Assembly: GCA_029246415.1 (NCBI GenBank)
Contig: JAQWNF010000011.1
Location: 84,984 to 148,983, forward strand
Reading direction: 5' to 3'
Length of the DNA: 64,000 nucleotides
From: Glaciecola sp.
Lineage (GTDB): Bacteria; Pseudomonadota; Gammaproteobacteria; Enterobacterales; Alteromonadaceae
Positions 27,312 through 39,256 of this stretch are shown one piece after another. Under the pieces are notes generated by a model, which was not told where the DNA came from, made no database searches, and saw only the letters and a program-made list of their open reading frames with translations. The first letter of the stretch is position 1. Each line of letters starts with the position of its first letter. The translations under genes were made by a program, and so were the position numbers.

Positions 27312-27956
27312 TTATAAAGTATCGGAAGTAATCAACTTATAGCGCAGCGCTAAGTGGGTTAATTCAACATCCGTGCTGATATCTAACTTTTCAAACATGC
27401 GGTATCGATAAGTGTTGACTGTTTTAGCACTAATATTTAATGAGTTAGCAATTTCAGGAACGCGTTGCCCTTTTACTAGCATTAGTGTTATTTCTAGTTC
27501 TCTGTCAGATAACTGCTCAAATGGATTAGAGTCTTCAAAGTCTAATTTGCCAATGGCAATTTGTTGAGCAATATCTGGAGCAACGTATTTTTGCCCCGCC
27601 GCGACTTTATGAACAGCGCGGAGCATTTCTTCTGGTTCGGCATCTTTGGTTATAAAACCAAATGCACCCATCTGCATCACTTTTGCAGGAATAGGGTTTT
27701 CGGTATGCATGGATAAACAAATAACACGTGTATTTTCAGACATACGTACAATTTGTTTAGTAGCCTCTAACCCACCGATTCCAGGCATGTTTACATCCAT
27801 CAATACGATATCAGGTGCATCCTTACGACAATAGCGGATGGCATCCTCACCGCTTTTTGCTTCGGCTACAACTGTAAAACCTGCAACTCCTTCTAGAATT
27901 AATCGAATCCCTGAACGTACAAGTTCATGATCATCTACTAGTAGAATTTTTACCAT
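27312..27956 (-). CDS. uvrY: Response regulator UvrY/GacA
   Basis: A 214-residue LuxR/NarL-type response regulator. The receiver has Asp8-Asp9, phospho-acceptor Asp54 and a KDAEP segment with the conserved Lys. The C-terminal LuxR helix-turn-helix is LSDRELEITLML to ISAKTVNTYRYRMFEKL. With BarA/GacS it activates csr-type small RNAs and so controls carbon storage and motility. The ATG at 27956 with an AAGGATA site is chosen; the frame extends 32 codons upstream without homology. It heads the uvrY-uvrC-pgsA operon. Confidence 0.95.
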   Translation of the reverse strand: MVKILLVDDHELVRSGIRLILEGVAGFTVVAEAKSGEDAIRYCRKDAPDIVLMDVNMPGIGGLEATKQIVRMSENTRVICLSMHTENPIPAKVMQMGAFGFITKDAEPEEMLRAVHKVAAGQKYVAPDIAQQIAIGKLDFEDSNPFEQLSDRELEITLMLVKGQRVPEIANSLNISAKTVNTYRYRMFEKLDISTDVELTHLALRYKLITSDTL

Positions 27957-28126
27957 CTTAATTATCCTTAATATTATCGATCTTGTAAGACATCCTCTAC
28001 ACGCTCTGTAATCATTCCCACATAAAAAAAGTAAGCACTCAGATACAGGCACATTTCCTACATCAGCTGTTTAAATGTAATCTATGTAGTCGATTAAATC
28101 TATAGATTTTTGTAACTTATTGGCAA

Positions 28127-28157
28127 AAAAAAGCCCGCTTTAAAAGCGGGCTTTTTA
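28127..28157 (-). terminator. Strong hairpin terminator after tRNA-Ser
   Basis: AAAAAGCCCGCTT pairs with AAGCGGGCTTTTT around a four-base AT-rich centre, with A and T runs on both flanks. It begins 7 bases beyond the tRNA-Ser CCA on the minus strand. It could also stop transcription from the other direction. Confidence 0.85.
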
Positions 28158-28163
28158 GTAATA

Positions 28164-28255
28164 TGGCGGAGAGTAGAGGATTCGAACCTCTGGTACGTTT
28201 GACCGTACGTCTGATTTCAAGTCAGGTGCATTAAACCGGGCTCTGCCAACTCTCC
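28164..28255 (-). tRNA. tRNA-Ser (anticodon UGA)
   Basis: A 92-base class II tRNA with acceptor GGAGAGT/ACTCTCC, discriminator G, encoded CCA, a long variable arm (ACGTACGGTCAAACGTAC region), T-loop GGTTCGAATCC, and anticodon UGA in loop CTTGAAA. It stands alone, followed by an intrinsic terminator. Confidence 0.96.
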
Positions 28256-28461
28256 TTAACGAGATGCGCATTCTAGAGACCTTCTTGCCGCTTGTAAACC
28301 CTTTTTTGAAAAAAACTTCATTTTTTCATTCTGTTGATTATTAATTACACATATTGGGTGTTTTTAATCTTTATTTTACTGTTTGATCTTGAAAATTAAA
28401 CTTTTGGCTATAACAATAGTCATATTATTAGTTGTAATTTTTATTCCTGTGGAGGGAACTT

Positions 28462-29130
28462 ATGAACAGAGATACCGTTTTTGCTCAACCGGCACAAGCT
28501 TCGGTACTAGAAACAAACAAAGTGTTACGTAACACTTATATGCTTTTATCTATGACATTAGTCTTCAGTGCATTTTGTGCTGCTGCTGCAATGTATATAG
28601 GTATCAGTCCTATGATGTCACTAGGCATGACATTAGGTGCGTTTGTTATGTTGTTTGTTGTAAACAAAAAAGCAGATTCTGCATCGGGTTTATTTTGGAT
28701 CTTCGCCTTTACAGGTTTGTTAGGCGGCGCGTTAGGTCCAATGCTAACTTATTATGCAGGCTTAGCTAGTGGCCCTGGCTTAATCATGCAGGCACTGGGT
28801 GGCACAGCGATTATCTTTTTTGCTTTATCTGGGTATGTATTAACCACTAAAAAAGATTTTAGCTTTATGGGTGGTTTTTTGATGGTTGGTTTATTGGTTG
28901 TGGTTATCGCAGCCATTGCTAACATCTTCTTTGCAGTACCTGCTATCTCACTAGCCATTAGCTCTGCGATTATATTTATTATGTCTGGTTTAATCTTGTT
29001 TGATACAAGCCGTATCATTCATGGTGGTGAGACTAACTATATCCGTGCAACAGTTTCAATGTACTTAAACCTATATAACTTGTTCACGTCCCTACTACAC
29101 CTTCTTGGTGTATTTAATAGCGACGATTAA
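28462..29130 (+). CDS. yccA: Bax inhibitor-1/YccA family membrane protein
   Basis: A 222-residue inner-membrane protein with seven hydrophobic segments and the BI-1 family end SMYLNLYNLFTSLLHLLG. YccA in E. coli is a substrate and modulator of the FtsH protease; other members affect ion balance. A strong GTGGAGGG site precedes the ATG. It lies directly before the tus genes, a neighbourhood also seen in enterobacteria, and a hairpin terminator separates it from tusD. Confidence 0.93.
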   Translation: MNRDTVFAQPAQASVLETNKVLRNTYMLLSMTLVFSAFCAAAAMYIGISPMMSLGMTLGAFVMLFVVNKKADSASGLFWIFAFTGLLGGALGPMLTYYAGLASGPGLIMQALGGTAIIFFALSGYVLTTKKDFSFMGGFLMVGLLVVVIAAIANIFFAVPAISLAISSAIIFIMSGLILFDTSRIIHGGETNYIRATVSMYLNLYNLFTSLLHLLGVFNSDD

Positions 29131-29168
29131 TATACAAACCGTGTGTTAGTTAATCAAACTAACGCAAA

Positions 29169-29197
29169 TTATGATTTGTCATAATAATCAGTATAAT
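29169..29197 (+). promoter_or_regulatory. Promoter of tusD, adjoining the yccA terminator
   Basis: TTATGA (29169-29174) and a perfect TATAAT (29192-29197) are spaced by 17 bases. The predicted start, near 29204, lies inside the 5' arm of the following hairpin. A transcript from here would lack most of that arm and so escape termination. Confidence 0.5.
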
Positions 29198-29229
29198 AAA
29201 GCTCATTCCTAATGGTTTGAGCTTTTTTT
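29198..29229 (+). terminator. Terminator of yccA abutting the tusD start codon
   Basis: AAAGCTCA (29198-29205) pairs with TGAGCTTT (29218-29225) around a 12-base loop, with a run of seven T ending at 29229. The tusD ATG begins at 29230, with no ribosome-binding site between. Confidence 0.7.
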
Positions 29230-29562
29230 ATGGCCTTAACAATTTTAGTCACGTCATCACCTGCGACTTTATCAGCTGAAAAACTGATCACTCAGCTAAC
29301 TGTGTTGTGCCAACAGCAGCAGGTTGTACAAATATTTTTTCTTGCTGAAGGATTACTTCAGACACTCGATAACCACGTCATTGCCTATCTGAGTCAATTA
29401 AACACTACAGCTCAACAAAACCAACCATCGATTGCACTTGGCTATTGTCCTAGCTCTGCGGCTAGGCATATACCCAATTATCAGAGTGATATCATCGAAG
29501 ATTATGGCTTAACCCAATTTTATGCATTGCTCCATAACTCAGCACAATTGGAGCAAATATAA
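29230..29562 (+). CDS. tusD: Sulfurtransferase complex subunit TusD
   Basis: A 110-residue DsrE-family protein of the sulfur relay for 2-thiouridine at the tRNA wobble position. The N-terminal strand LTILVTSSP and Cys73 in the GYCPSSAAR segment match the position of catalytic Cys78 of E. coli TusD. It takes sulfur from TusA and passes it on to TusE. The ATG sits directly after the T run of the yccA terminator with no visible ribosome-binding site, so the message may be nearly leaderless. It overlaps tusC by one base. Confidence 0.85.
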   Translation: MALTILVTSSPATLSAEKLITQLTVLCQQQQVVQIFFLAEGLLQTLDNHVIAYLSQLNTTAQQNQPSIALGYCPSSAARHIPNYQSDIIEDYGLTQFYALLHNSAQLEQI

Positions 29563-29933
29563 TGGCCCACATCGTCATCAGTTATCAAGCACACGCGTAT
29601 AACACTAATGCGTTTCTCGATATGTTTGAATGTGCGGCTGCGGCAGGCAATGTTGGCCACACCTGCACTCTGCATATTAGTGGATTAGGATTGACTTGCC
29701 TGTCTTTAAAACCAGAACAGTTTGCCGACAAGGTGCACCCTAAAAATACAGGGAAAATGCTTAAAAGTTTACCTTTGTACGATGTAGATGAAATATTAGT
29801 TCTACGTGGAGACTTAGGTAGCGACTTATTCGCACAGCACTGCATACAAGGACATGCATTAGCTGATACGGTAATAACTTGGGTCGATGAATTTCCAACG
29901 CTTGCAGCAAGTGACATCCAAATACACTTTTAA
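29562..29933 (+). CDS. tusC: Sulfurtransferase complex subunit TusC
   Basis: A 123-residue DsrE/TusC-like protein. The KSLPLYDVDEILV segment and the end IQIHF align by eye with LGLYDIEQ and DVILRF of E. coli TusC. TusC is a structural member of the TusBCD hexamer. The start overlaps the tusD stop (TAATG). The expected next gene, tusB, is missing: tusE starts only 15 bases after this stop. It could be that this protein also covers the TusB role, but nothing in the sequence proves it. Confidence 0.75.
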   Translation: MAHIVISYQAHAYNTNAFLDMFECAAAAGNVGHTCTLHISGLGLTCLSLKPEQFADKVHPKNTGKMLKSLPLYDVDEILVLRGDLGSDLFAQHCIQGHALADTVITWVDEFPTLAASDIQIHF

Positions 29934-29948
29934 CTGAGACACAAATTA

Positions 29949-30281
29949 ATGGCATACGAATTACACGGCAATACGATTGATACAGATGAACATGGCTACT
30001 TATTGGATCATTTACAATGGGATGAAGCGCTTGTACCTGTTATTGCAGAAAAAGAAGGAATTGAACTCAATGCTGCTCATTGGCAGATTATTCGCTTTGT
30101 TAGACAGTTCTATGAAGATTATGACACTAGCCCCGCTATCCGAGCGCTAGTAAAAGCATTAAACAATGAATTTGGCCCTGAGATTGGTAACAGCCGTCAT
30201 TTACAGCGATTACTACCGCAAGGACCCGCTAAAATGGCGAGCAAATTAGCAGGCTTACCTAAACCCGCTAAATGCTTATAA
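29949..30281 (+). CDS. tusE: Sulfur relay protein TusE/DsrC
   Basis: A 110-residue DsrC/TusE protein. The [22 protein letters not shown] core and the C-terminal GLPKPAKC with the catalytic Cys109 as penultimate residue are diagnostic. TusE carries the persulfide from TusD to the MnmA-tRNA complex. The absence of a dissimilatory sulfite reductase and the tus context favour TusE over DsrC. It follows tusC by 15 bases and converges on serS. Confidence 0.93.
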   Translation: MAYELHGNTIDTDEHGYLLDHLQWDEALVPVIAEKEGIELNAAHWQIIRFVRQFYEDYDTSPAIRALVKALNNEFGPEIGNSRHLQRLLPQGPAKMASKLAGLPKPAKCL

Positions 30282-30311
30282 AATTAATCGCCCTTAGCCT
30301 AAGCGTACAAT

Positions 30312-31980
<1,669 letters not shown>

Positions 31981-31984
<4 letters not shown>

Positions 31985-33357
31985 TTAGCTTTACCTTGAT
32001 GGCTTGCATTATTGTTTCTATTACTATGATAAGCGGTTTTGTTTAATTGGTCGAGGAACTCTTGTTTTTGCCTAAGTTTTTGCTCTAAACCGCGTTCATT
32101 TGCTTGATAAAAATGCGGTTCAGGTAAATTATCAGGTAAATATTGCTGCCCTGCACTCACCGCATGATCTTCATTATGTGAGTAACGATAGCCTTCACCA
32201 TGACCTTGAGATTTAGCAAGTTGGGTCGGCGCATTGCGTAAATGATTGGGTACTGGCATATCACAAGTATCAGCAGCTAATTGCTTGGCAGCTTTAAATG
32301 CACTATACAAAGCATTGCTCTTAGGCGCTAACGCACAGTAGACACAAGCCTGAGCAATCGCTCGCTCACCTTCTGCTGCACCTACTCGATGATAGGTATC
32401 CCATGCATTTAAACATAACGCTAATGCGCGTGGGTCGGCTAAACCTATATCTTCAGACGCAATTGCCAACAGTCGACGCATGATTGGTAACGGGTCAGAA
32501 TTAGCATGTAAATAACGCGTGTACCAATATAAAGCTCCATCAGACGATGAGCCTCGAACCGATTTATGAAATGCCGACAACAAATCGTAATAATGATCGC
32601 CTTGTTGATCAAACTGCGCGACTTTTTGCCCCGCAGCTTGTGCTATGTTGGCTTGAGTAATATGTTTATTCGTCGCTAGCTGTGCAGCCAGTTCAAGATA
32701 AAGTAATGTGCGACGTGCATCACCTGAAGCTAAAGATGCCAAGGTTAACAGTGCCTCATCATCAATCTGTAGCGCTTGTCCCGCCAGCCATTGATCCTCG
32801 GTTAACGCTTGCTGTGCGATAGCAATCAGCTCATCATCGGTTAAGGCTTGTAACACATAAACTCGACACCGCGATAACAGGGCATTGTTACAACTAAAAG
32901 CAGGATTTTCGGTTGTCGCGCCAATAAACGTAATCGCGCCAGATTCAATATATGGTAAAAATGCATCTTGTTGCGACTTATTAAAGCGATGAACCTCATC
33001 TACAAATACAATGGTCGTTACCCCTGGATGGGTCATCGCCATCGCTTCACGAATATCTTTAACACCACTTGATACCGCAGAAAGCGTAATTAGATTGGCA
33101 TCCACCTGATTGGCAATGATCTGTGCCAAGGTCGTTTTACCGGTGCCAGGCGGTCCCCACAACAACATAGAGTGTACTTGTTTGTTGTGTAATGCCTGAG
33201 TTAACGGCTGCCCCTCACCCAAAATATGTGATTGGCCAATGTAACTTGATAAATCCTGTGGTCGCATTCGCGCAGCCAAAGGTGTAGTCGGCCCCGCAGA
33301 GGCATCTGCAGACGAATTTACTGAGCTGTTGGATGTACTTGATGAAAGTGACGTCAT
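31981..33357 (-). CDS. rarA: Replication-associated recombination protein A (RarA/MgsA)
   Basis: A 458-residue AAA+ ATPase of the clamp-loader clade acting at stalled replication forks. Walker A is GPPGTGKTTLA, Walker B is VFVDEVHRF, and sensor 1 is GATTENPAF. The N-terminal 25 residues are Ser/Thr-rich and poorly conserved. The C-terminal tetramerisation domain ends in a Gln/Lys-rich tail. It lies between lolA and crcB, the usual order. Confidence 0.95.
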
Positions 33358-33377
33358 GGCAAGCCTAGTTTAGACAC

Positions 33378-34010
33378 TTATTGTGTCTGGTCATCAACAC
33401 TAAACCCTTCAGGTATAGCATAGCTAAATTGATTAACTGGTAACGGCATATTTAATACGGTTCCGTTTAATATGAACTGACTCACCTGCCCCTGATTATC
33501 CAATAACGTGAATTGGGCTAAGGTATCTTCGACGAAACGTAAGGTCAATTGTGTAATTTGGCCTTCATTGTTTACCGGTGTGACGACATAAGCCTGATCC
33601 TGTTTGACCACACTAAACTGCTCCCACACTTCATCATCGCTAGATGTTAGCAGCATTAATGGGTTATTTGAGACCATGTCTTTTTGTGAAAAAATAGACA
33701 CTTGCTCAACAAATTGATCCACATAAAAAACACGCTCGCCATTGGCTATCAATAGTGTTTCGTCGGGTATTAGTACTTGCCAGTAGACGCGATCAGGTTG
33801 TTGCAAGATCAAATTACCTGAGCTAGTTTGTAGTGGTTTACCCTGGCTATCCGTGACCACTTGAGTAAAACTGGCTTGTAGTGTGTTAATTTTTGCCAGT
33901 AACCCACGCAATGTCGGTTTTTCATTCACCACTGCAGCCAACGAACTGGATGTAAATAACACTAAGCATAACGCGAAGCTCATCCGTGATATTGTCGATT
34001 TTGCATTCAT
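33378..34010 (-). CDS. lolA: Outer-membrane lipoprotein carrier protein LolA
   Basis: A 210-residue periplasmic chaperone that ferries lipoproteins from LolCDE to LolB. A signal peptide with Ala-rich end (about residues 1-25) is followed by LLAKINTLQASFTQ, PDRVYWQV and other LolA segments. Position between ftsK and rarA is conserved in proteobacteria. The ATG at 34010 is the natural start. Confidence 0.94.
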   Translation of the reverse strand: MNAKSTISRMSFALCLVLFTSSSLAAVVNEKPTLRGLLAKINTLQASFTQVVTDSQGKPLQTSSGNLILQQPDRVYWQVLIPDETLLIANGERVFYVDQFVEQVSIFSQKDMVSNNPLMLLTSSDDEVWEQFSVVKQDQAYVVTPVNNEGQITQLTLRFVEDTLAQFTLLDNQGQVSQFILNGTVLNMPLPVNQFSYAIPEGFSVDDQTQ

Positions 34011-34073
34011 AGATAAATCCTTATGCTTCTTTATAAATTTAATAAATTGCTAATTGCTACTGATTATTATTCA

Positions 34074-36560
34074 TTAATCACGCGGAGCCGGGGCAGCTAA
34101 TACTTCACGGTTACCGTTGTGACCAGGTGCTGATACGATCCCGCTTTGCTCCATTTGTTCGACTAAACGTGCAGCGCGGTTGTAGCCAATTCGAAACTTA
34201 CGTTGTACCGATGACACCGAGGCTTTACGGGTCTCAGTGACAAACGCCACAGCTTCATCATAAAACACGTCCATTTCCTGATCGGCATTTTCGGCTTGTT
34301 CGCCAGGTAGTAATACTTCGCCACCGACTTCAGGATTAAGAATCTCGTCAATGTATTCAGGTTCGCCGCGTTTTTTCCAATCACCTACAACAGCATGTAC
34401 TTCGTGATCATCAACAAACGCACCGTGGACTCGTGTTGGTACACCTGTGCCTGGTGGTAAATACAACATGTCACCCATACCTAGCAAGGCTTCAGCACCT
34501 TGTTGATCGAGGATAGTACGAGAGTCAATTTTACTTGATACTTGAAACGCAATTCGCGTAGGAATATTCGCTTTAATCAAACCAGTAATCACATCAACTG
34601 ATGGACGCTGCGTAGCTAAGACTAAATGAATACCTGCAGCACGCGCTTTTTGTGCAATTCGAGCAATTAGCTCTTCAACTTTCTTACCTACAATCATCAT
34701 CATGTCGGCAAATTCATCTACCACGACCACAATAGCGGGTAACTTGGTTAAATCTGGCGCTTGGGCATCCATACTGTCACCTTGCTGCCATAGTGGATCT
34801 TTGATCGGTTGACCGTCTTCAATCGCTTTGAGCACTTTGGCGTTGTAGCCTTTTAAGTTACGTACACCTAATGCACTCATCAAACGATAACGACGTTCCA
34901 TTTCACCGACACACCAGCGCAGTGCATTGGCTGCTTCTTTCATGTCCGTGACGACTTCTGCGAGTAGATGAGGAATACCTTCGTATACCGATAGCTCAAG
35001 CATTTTAGGATCAATCATGATCATACGCACATCTTCAGGAGATGATTTATACAATAAGCTTAAGATCATGACGTTGACACCAACGGATTTACCCGAACCT
35101 GTCGTACCTGCAACCAATAAATGCGGCATTTTAGCTAAATCAACGATGACAGGTTTACCTGATATGTCAGCACCTAAGACCATAGTTAAAGGTGAGGATG
35201 AGGACTGAAAAGACTCCCCTTCTATCACTTCACTTAGACGCACCATGTCGCGATTTTTGTTAGGTAGTTCTAAACCAATCACTGATTTACCTGGAATGAC
35301 TTCGACCACACGCACTGAAATTGCAGACATCGCACGAGCCAAATCTTTGGATAATGTTGTAATTTTACTGACTTTAACACCTGGTGCTAGATCCAATTCA
35401 AAACGGGTAATCACCGGGCCAGGATAAACACCCACGACTCGGGCAGAAATATTAAAGTCAGCGAGTTTTTCTTCTACCAAGCGAGATATCCCTTCGAGCT
35501 CTTCTTTGGTAATCGGGTTTTTAACTTTATCAGCTCGGTCAAGTAACGCAAAAGACGGTCGCTCGCCCTCTGGTTTTTCTACATGCTTAGGCTTCATAAC
35601 ACTTTTAACTAATGGTGATGACACCACTGCAGTATCAATTTCAGGCTCTGCTGGCGCCGAGTCAATGGTTGCATCAACTGTTTTTTCTCCAGCATATACA
35701 GGAGTCGCAGGGATCTCATCATCAATGGTTATTTCCGGCGCAATATCACCTAATGCAATATCTGAATCCATAGTATTGGTATTAATAATAATCTGCGGAT
35801 CATCATCTAAGATTTCATCAGGGACTTGGTACAGGGTTTCATGTTTGATATTAAAAGGACGATCATCTGGTGCAGGATCGGTAGGACGTAATGTTGAAAT
35901 AGAAATATCATCGTCGTCATTAGTTGCTTTCTTAGCGGAAAAATACTTAGGACTTGGCAGTGACAACTGCCCTACCCCTTGCGGTAATGCAATTGCTTTT
36001 TTACCTGCCCATAAAGTGCTAGCACCGATTGCTTCAACAACTGCTAACCAAGATATCCCTGATGCTAGGGTAAATCCAGTGGCAAAAAAGCTTAACAATA
36101 AAATGGTAGTACCGACAAAACTAAACTGTGGGAGCAATGCACTTGAAATCACATCACCAAATAAGCCGCCTGCAGAAAAATAATACATATCATCAAAATT
36201 AATGCTGGCTAACCCACTGATCCCAATAGCCATAAAAATCACACCTATCAAGCGCAATCCGATATTTAAAAAATCTAAATCTAAGAGTTGTTTGATTTGT
36301 TTAAATGCTAACCAGCCAATCAGCGCAAATAAAAATGGTAAACTGTAAGCTAAATAGCCCAAAGAGAAAAATAACAAATCTGCTAATTTAGCGCCCGCAG
36401 GCCCCATCCAATTTTGAATTGTCGGCTGTAATCCGGTTTGGGTCCAACCTGGATCAGCTTGATGGAACGACATCAGTGATAAAAAAATGAATAACGCAAG
36501 CACGGTGCAAACTATCATGCCCGTTTCGAAAATACGTTGAATACCAGTAAGTTGAGCCAT
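34074..36560 (-). CDS. ftsK: DNA translocase FtsK
   Basis: An 828-residue septal DNA pump coupling chromosome dimer resolution to division. Four hydrophobic segments lie in the first 175 residues. A linker of about 150 residues, rich in Asp, Pro and Glu, is short compared with E. coli FtsK (1329 residues). The alpha/beta motor carries Walker A GTTGSGKS near residue 485 and Walker [12 protein letters not shown] near 615. The C-terminal gamma winged helix (about 765-825) contains [16 protein letters not shown] and reads KOPS sites. It precedes lolA and follows lrp, the standard order. Confidence 0.96.
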   Translation of the reverse strand: MAQLTGIQRIFETGMIVCTVLALFIFLSLMSFHQADPGWTQTGLQPTIQNWMGPAGAKLADLLFFSLGYLAYSLPFLFALIGWLAFKQIKQLLDLDFLNIGLRLIGVIFMAIGISGLASINFDDMYYFSAGGLFGDVISSALLPQFSFVGTTILLLSFFATGFTLASGISWLAVVEAIGASTLWAGKKAIALPQGVGQLSLPSPKYFSAKKATNDDDDISISTLRPTDPAPDDRPFNIKHETLYQVPDEILDDDPQIIINTNTMDSDIALGDIAPEITIDDEIPATPVYAGEKTVDATIDSAPAEPEIDTAVVSSPLVKSVMKPKHVEKPEGERPSFALLDRADKVKNPITKEELEGISRLVEEKLADFNISARVVGVYPGPVITRFELDLAPGVKVSKITTLSKDLARAMSAISVRVVEVIPGKSVIGLELPNKNRDMVRLSEVIEGESFQSSSSPLTMVLGADISGKPVIVDLAKMPHLLVAGTTGSGKSVGVNVMILSLLYKSSPEDVRMIMIDPKMLELSVYEGIPHLLAEVVTDMKEAANALRWCVGEMERRYRLMSALGVRNLKGYNAKVLKAIEDGQPIKDPLWQQGDSMDAQAPDLTKLPAIVVVVDEFADMMMIVGKKVEELIARIAQKARAAGIHLVLATQRPSVDVITGLIKANIPTRIAFQVSSKIDSRTILDQQGAEALLGMGDMLYLPPGTGVPTRVHGAFVDDHEVHAVVGDWKKRGEPEYIDEILNPEVGGEVLLPGEQAENADQEMDVFYDEAVAFVTETRKASVSSVQRKFRIGYNRAARLVEQMEQSGIVSAPGHNGNREVLAAPAPRD

Positions 36561-36656
36561 TATCTACCTAACATTAAAGCATCTGGTTGAGGGAAAAAAC
36601 CAGTTAGTTTTAGTATATTTATTATTTTCAATATTCTATCACAGCTAACGCGTAAA

Positions 36657-37163
36657 TTAACGTCCAGTAATATTGATTTTAATTTTATTTGAGTGTTTAA
36701 CCTCTTCCATTACGACATAACTACGTGACTCTCTTACACCCGGTAAGCGCAATAATGTATCGCCCAACAATTTGCGATAACTCGCCATATCTGCAACACG
36801 GGTTTTTAATAAAAAATCAAAGTTTCCCGATACTAAATGACACTCTTGTATATCATCTTGTTGCTGAACCGCCGCTGAAAAATCCGCAAATATATCTGGT
36901 GATGTTTTTGATAATGAGATCTCAACGAAAACCAACATCGCTGCGCCTAGTTTTACCGGATCGACACTGGCACTGTAACCTGTAATGTAACCTTGTTGCT
37001 CTAATCGCTTCACCCTTTCTAAACAAGGTGAAGGACTTAAACCAATCTGATTAGCCAAGTCAACGTTCGACATTCGTCCATCGGCTTGCAGCGCATTGAG
37101 TATTGCACGATCTAAGTTATCAATGTGTTTCGGTGTTTTTATCAACATTTTATATTTTGCCAT
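36657..37163 (-). CDS. lrp: Leucine-responsive regulatory protein Lrp
   Basis: A 168-residue Lrp/AsnC regulator closely similar to E. coli Lrp by eye. The helix-turn-helix NVDLANQIGLSPSPCLERVKRL and the RAM-domain segments IQECHLVSGNFDFLLKTRV and LPGVRESRSYVVMEEVK are all present. It controls amino-acid metabolism genes in response to leucine. The ATG at 37163 is chosen; the longer frame starts with a TTG at 37193. It is divergent from ald over about 100 bases, so direct control of ald is likely. Confidence 0.95.
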   Translation of the reverse strand: MAKYKMLIKTPKHIDNLDRAILNALQADGRMSNVDLANQIGLSPSPCLERVKRLEQQGYITGYSASVDPVKLGAAMLVFVEISLSKTSPDIFADFSAAVQQQDDIQECHLVSGNFDFLLKTRVADMASYRKLLGDTLLRLPGVRESRSYVVMEEVKHSNKIKINITGR

Positions 37164-37268
37164 TTGGGTATTTTTCCAAATATTATACTGCAAAACTAAA
37201 AAATAAGAAATTTATCACCATGCAAAAGTCTATATAATCGGTTTTTTATCCATTATAGAGATTGGCAA

Positions 37269-38399
37269 ATGATTATTGGTGTACCTAAAGAAATAAAAAA
37301 TCATGAATACCGTGTTGGCTTAACCCCTGCCGCAGCTAACGAGTTTGTACAACATGGACACGCCGTGTTAGTTGAAACACAAGCAGGTACTGGCATTGGC
37401 TTCACTGATGACGACTACACATTAGCTGGTGCAACCATTATTGACAATGCTGCTAGCATTTTTGCTGAAGCTGAAATGATAATCAAAGTAAAAGAGCCAC
37501 AGCCTAACGAATGTAAAATGTTACGTGAAGGCCAGTTATTATATACCTACTTACATTTAGCACCTGATCCTACCCAGACTCAGTTATTAGTCGAATCCAA
37601 AGCAACCTGTATTGCTTATGAAACAGTGACAGACAAATTTGGTGCACTTCCATTACTTGCGCCCATGAGTGAAGTAGCTGGTCGTATGGCCATTCAAGCT
37701 GGCGCACATTACTTAGAAAAAGCTCAAGGCGGTAACGGCACATTATTAGGTGGCGTGCCTGGTGTTGCTCCAGGTCAAGTTGTGATCATTGGTGGCGGTG
37801 TTGTTGGTACGAATGCTGCGAAAATGGCGATTGGTCTAGGTGCTGAAGTAACCATTTTAGACCGTTCACTACCGCGTTTACGTGAGTTAGACGATATCTT
37901 TGCTGGCCGCGTACGCACAGTCTACTCAACGACAGATGCGATTGCACAGTATACGCAACTTGCCGATTTAGTGGTGGGTGCGGTATTAATACCCGGTGCT
38001 GCTGCGCCTAAATTACTGACTCGTGAACATATCGCGAATATGAAAAAAGGCTCGGTGTTAGTAGATGTTGCGATTGACCAAGGTGGCTGTTTTGCGACTT
38101 CAAAAGCGACAACGCATCAAGATCCAGTCTATATTATCGATGATGTTGTGCATTATTGTGTTGCTAACATGCCAGGTGGCGTGGCTCGTACTGCCACCAT
38201 GGCGTTAAACAATGCGACATTACCGTTTGGCTTAGCACTAGCTAACAAAGGACCTAAGCAAGCCATGTTAGATGATGTGCATCTACTTAATGGCTTGAAT
38301 GTACACAAAGGTTTAGTAACTTATAAAGCAGTCGTTGATGCGTTAGGTGAAAGTCTAAACCTTGAGTATATGGATGCAACTGCCGCCCTTAATGTCTAA
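37269..38399 (+). CDS. ald: Alanine dehydrogenase
   Basis: A 376-residue NAD-dependent enzyme that interconverts L-alanine and pyruvate plus ammonia. The N terminus MIIGVPKEIKNHEYRV, Lys75 and His95/96 region, and Rossmann motif GGGVVGTNAAKMA are characteristic. A TATAAT -10 lies at 37233-37238. It is divergent from lrp; Lrp-family control of alanine dehydrogenase is known in other bacteria. It converges on pyrF. Confidence 0.96.
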   Translation: MIIGVPKEIKNHEYRVGLTPAAANEFVQHGHAVLVETQAGTGIGFTDDDYTLAGATIIDNAASIFAEAEMIIKVKEPQPNECKMLREGQLLYTYLHLAPDPTQTQLLVESKATCIAYETVTDKFGALPLLAPMSEVAGRMAIQAGAHYLEKAQGGNGTLLGGVPGVAPGQVVIIGGGVVGTNAAKMAIGLGAEVTILDRSLPRLRELDDIFAGRVRTVYSTTDAIAQYTQLADLVVGAVLIPGAAAPKLLTREHIANMKKGSVLVDVAIDQGGCFATSKATTHQDPVYIIDDVVHYCVANMPGGVARTATMALNNATLPFGLALANKGPKQAMLDDVHLLNGLNVHKGLVTYKAVVDALGESLNLEYMDATAALNV

Positions 38400-38443
38400 G
38401 GACAATAAAGGCGCGATATGGGCGCGAAATTATTAGTAACCGG

Positions 38444-39169
38444 TTAAATGGATGCGTTAATGTCTAACAGCGTTTGATAAGGATTGGCCGATTGTGTAAT
38501 CGGTCGGCCAATCACCATATAGCTCACACCGCTAGTCATGGCTTGAGGTGGCGTCATGACACGCATTTGGTCTCCTTGTTCACTGCCCACTGGACGTATT
38601 CCAGGAGTAACCAATAAAAATTCATCATCCACTATCTGGCGTAATTGCACGGCTTCTTGTGCAGAACACACTACTCCATCAAGCCCTGATTCTTGGGTCA
38701 ACAATGCCAGTTTATTTACCTGTTGAGCCACACTAATACCCGGTGTTACTTGATGTAACTGCGCTTCATCCATCGACGTTAATACAGTAACAGCGATAAG
38801 CTTAGGCGCATCTTGGCCAAACTGCGCTAGACCAGCTTTAGCGTGGCTCATCATTTTAGCACCACCACTGGCGTGGACGTTGATCATCCACACACCAAGA
38901 TCGGCTGCTGCAATACACGCTTTGGCTACTGTGTTTGGGATATCGTGAAATTTCAAATCCAAAAATACATCAAAGCCTTTAGCAACTAATGGTTTGACTG
39001 CTTCTGGACCAAAATAAGTAAACATTTCTTTGCCGATTTTTAACTTACATAAATCAGGTGAGACTTTGTCTACGAAATTATGTAAATCAGATATTTGATT
39101 AAAATCACACGCAACAACGACTTTAGGATCTGGTTGATATTGGGCTGAGACAGGTTTAATTTGGGACAT
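38444..39169 (-). CDS. pyrF: Orotidine 5'-phosphate decarboxylase
   Basis: A 241-residue enzyme that converts OMP to UMP. The catalytic Asp-Lys-x-Asp array lies in [14 protein letters not shown], with the phosphate loop near GIRP. It follows lapB, as in E. coli lapAB-pyrF, with an 87-base gap. No attenuator is evident in that gap. Confidence 0.96.
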   Translation of the reverse strand: MSQIKPVSAQYQPDPKVVVACDFNQISDLHNFVDKVSPDLCKLKIGKEMFTYFGPEAVKPLVAKGFDVFLDLKFHDIPNTVAKACIAAADLGVWMINVHASGGAKMMSHAKAGLAQFGQDAPKLIAVTVLTSMDEAQLHQVTPGISVAQQVNKLALLTQESGLDGVVCSAQEAVQLRQIVDDEFLLVTPGIRPVGSEQGDQMRVMTPPQAMTSGVSYMVIGRPITQSANPYQTLLDINASI

Positions 39170-39256
39170 AATTTCTACTCTTAATAAAACACAGGCCAGA
39201 TAAAAAAGCGAACGGTTTGACTAATCAAGGCGTTTTGCTGACTAGCCTTATTCGCA

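Noticed and set aside
30282..30311. Possible hairpin between tusE and serS (CGTACAAT with ATTGTGCG)
   Set aside because: The loop would be only two bases and no T run follows, so it does not qualify as a terminator.
35506..36183. 225-codon plus-strand frame inside ftsK
   Set aside because: Antisense shadow of the FtsK linker. Its Ser/Ile-rich composition follows from the reversed codons of the real gene.
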